A stretch of 6,116 nucleotides of DNA. Source: Nitrososphaeraceae archaeon (GTDB lineage Archaea; Thermoproteota; Nitrososphaeria; Nitrososphaerales; Nitrososphaeraceae). The position numbers and the translations under genes are program-made. Positions 6,096-6,116 of the stretch are shown one piece after another; the stretch's first letter is position 1, and each line of letters starts with the position of its first letter. The stretch spans positions 1 through 6,116 of the forward strand of contig JAJNBK010000082.1 in NCBI GenBank assembly GCA_021155845.1, given 5' to 3'. The notes below the pieces were generated by a model that made no database searches, was not told the DNA's origin, and saw only the letters and a program-made list of their open reading frames with translations.

Positions 6096-6116
6096 CTTTC
6101 ATTTTGCTTGTAACTT

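Overview
The window is AT-rich with short compact genes, long leaky intergenic stretches, TATA-like promoters and few convincing Shine-Dalgarno sites. Together with the protein families present (a multi-helix-turn-helix/coiled-coil protein of a type I associate with soil ammonia-oxidising archaea, a DUF1059-type small protein, an archaeal-looking tyrosinase and an M3B oligopeptidase), this points to a thaumarchaeon (Nitrososphaerota), probably near Nitrososphaera/Nitrosocosmicus. That placement is an inference from recognition; no marker gene or rRNA is present.

Layout. 20-1801 (minus) is a complete oligoendopeptidase F (pepF). 1802-2957 is a long divergent intergenic stretch between pepF and the tyrosinase gene. 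It is not empty: it holds a frameshifted DUF1059-like gene (2286-2452, minus), two copies of a ~46-49 bp imperfect direct repeat on either side of it (2158-2206 and 2586-2631), an AT-rich hairpin (2664-2684), a ribosome-binding site plus ATG that aborts after 10 codons (2827), and a good TATA candidate for the tyrosinase gene (2912-2917). 2958-3848 (plus) is a complete tyrosinase-family type-3 copper protein. 3861-4162 (plus) carries what looks like the 3' part of another gene broken by a frameshift. 4163-4451 is a convergent intergenic region with T-runs and palindromes. 4452-5534 (minus) is a 360-residue helix-turn-helix/coiled-coil protein starting at TTG behind a strong TATA box. 5535-6116 contains that promoter, a spaced 12-bp repeat, a stop-free frame without a start and a doubtful 79-codon ORF (5856-6095, minus).

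How it fits together. The genes do not form one operon or obvious pathway: pepF and the tyrosinase gene are divergent and over 1.1 kb apart, and the helix-turn-helix gene converges on the tyrosinase side. The overall picture is accessory chromosomal sequence with gene decay. The most interesting point is the tyrosinase: its CuB site is nearly canonical, but the CuA site lacks the histidine normally nine residues before the PWHR histidine and has a His/Met-rich loop upstream instead. No copper chaperone gene accompanies it. I see no CRISPR array, insertion sequence, tRNA or rRNA, and no convincing new multi-gene system.
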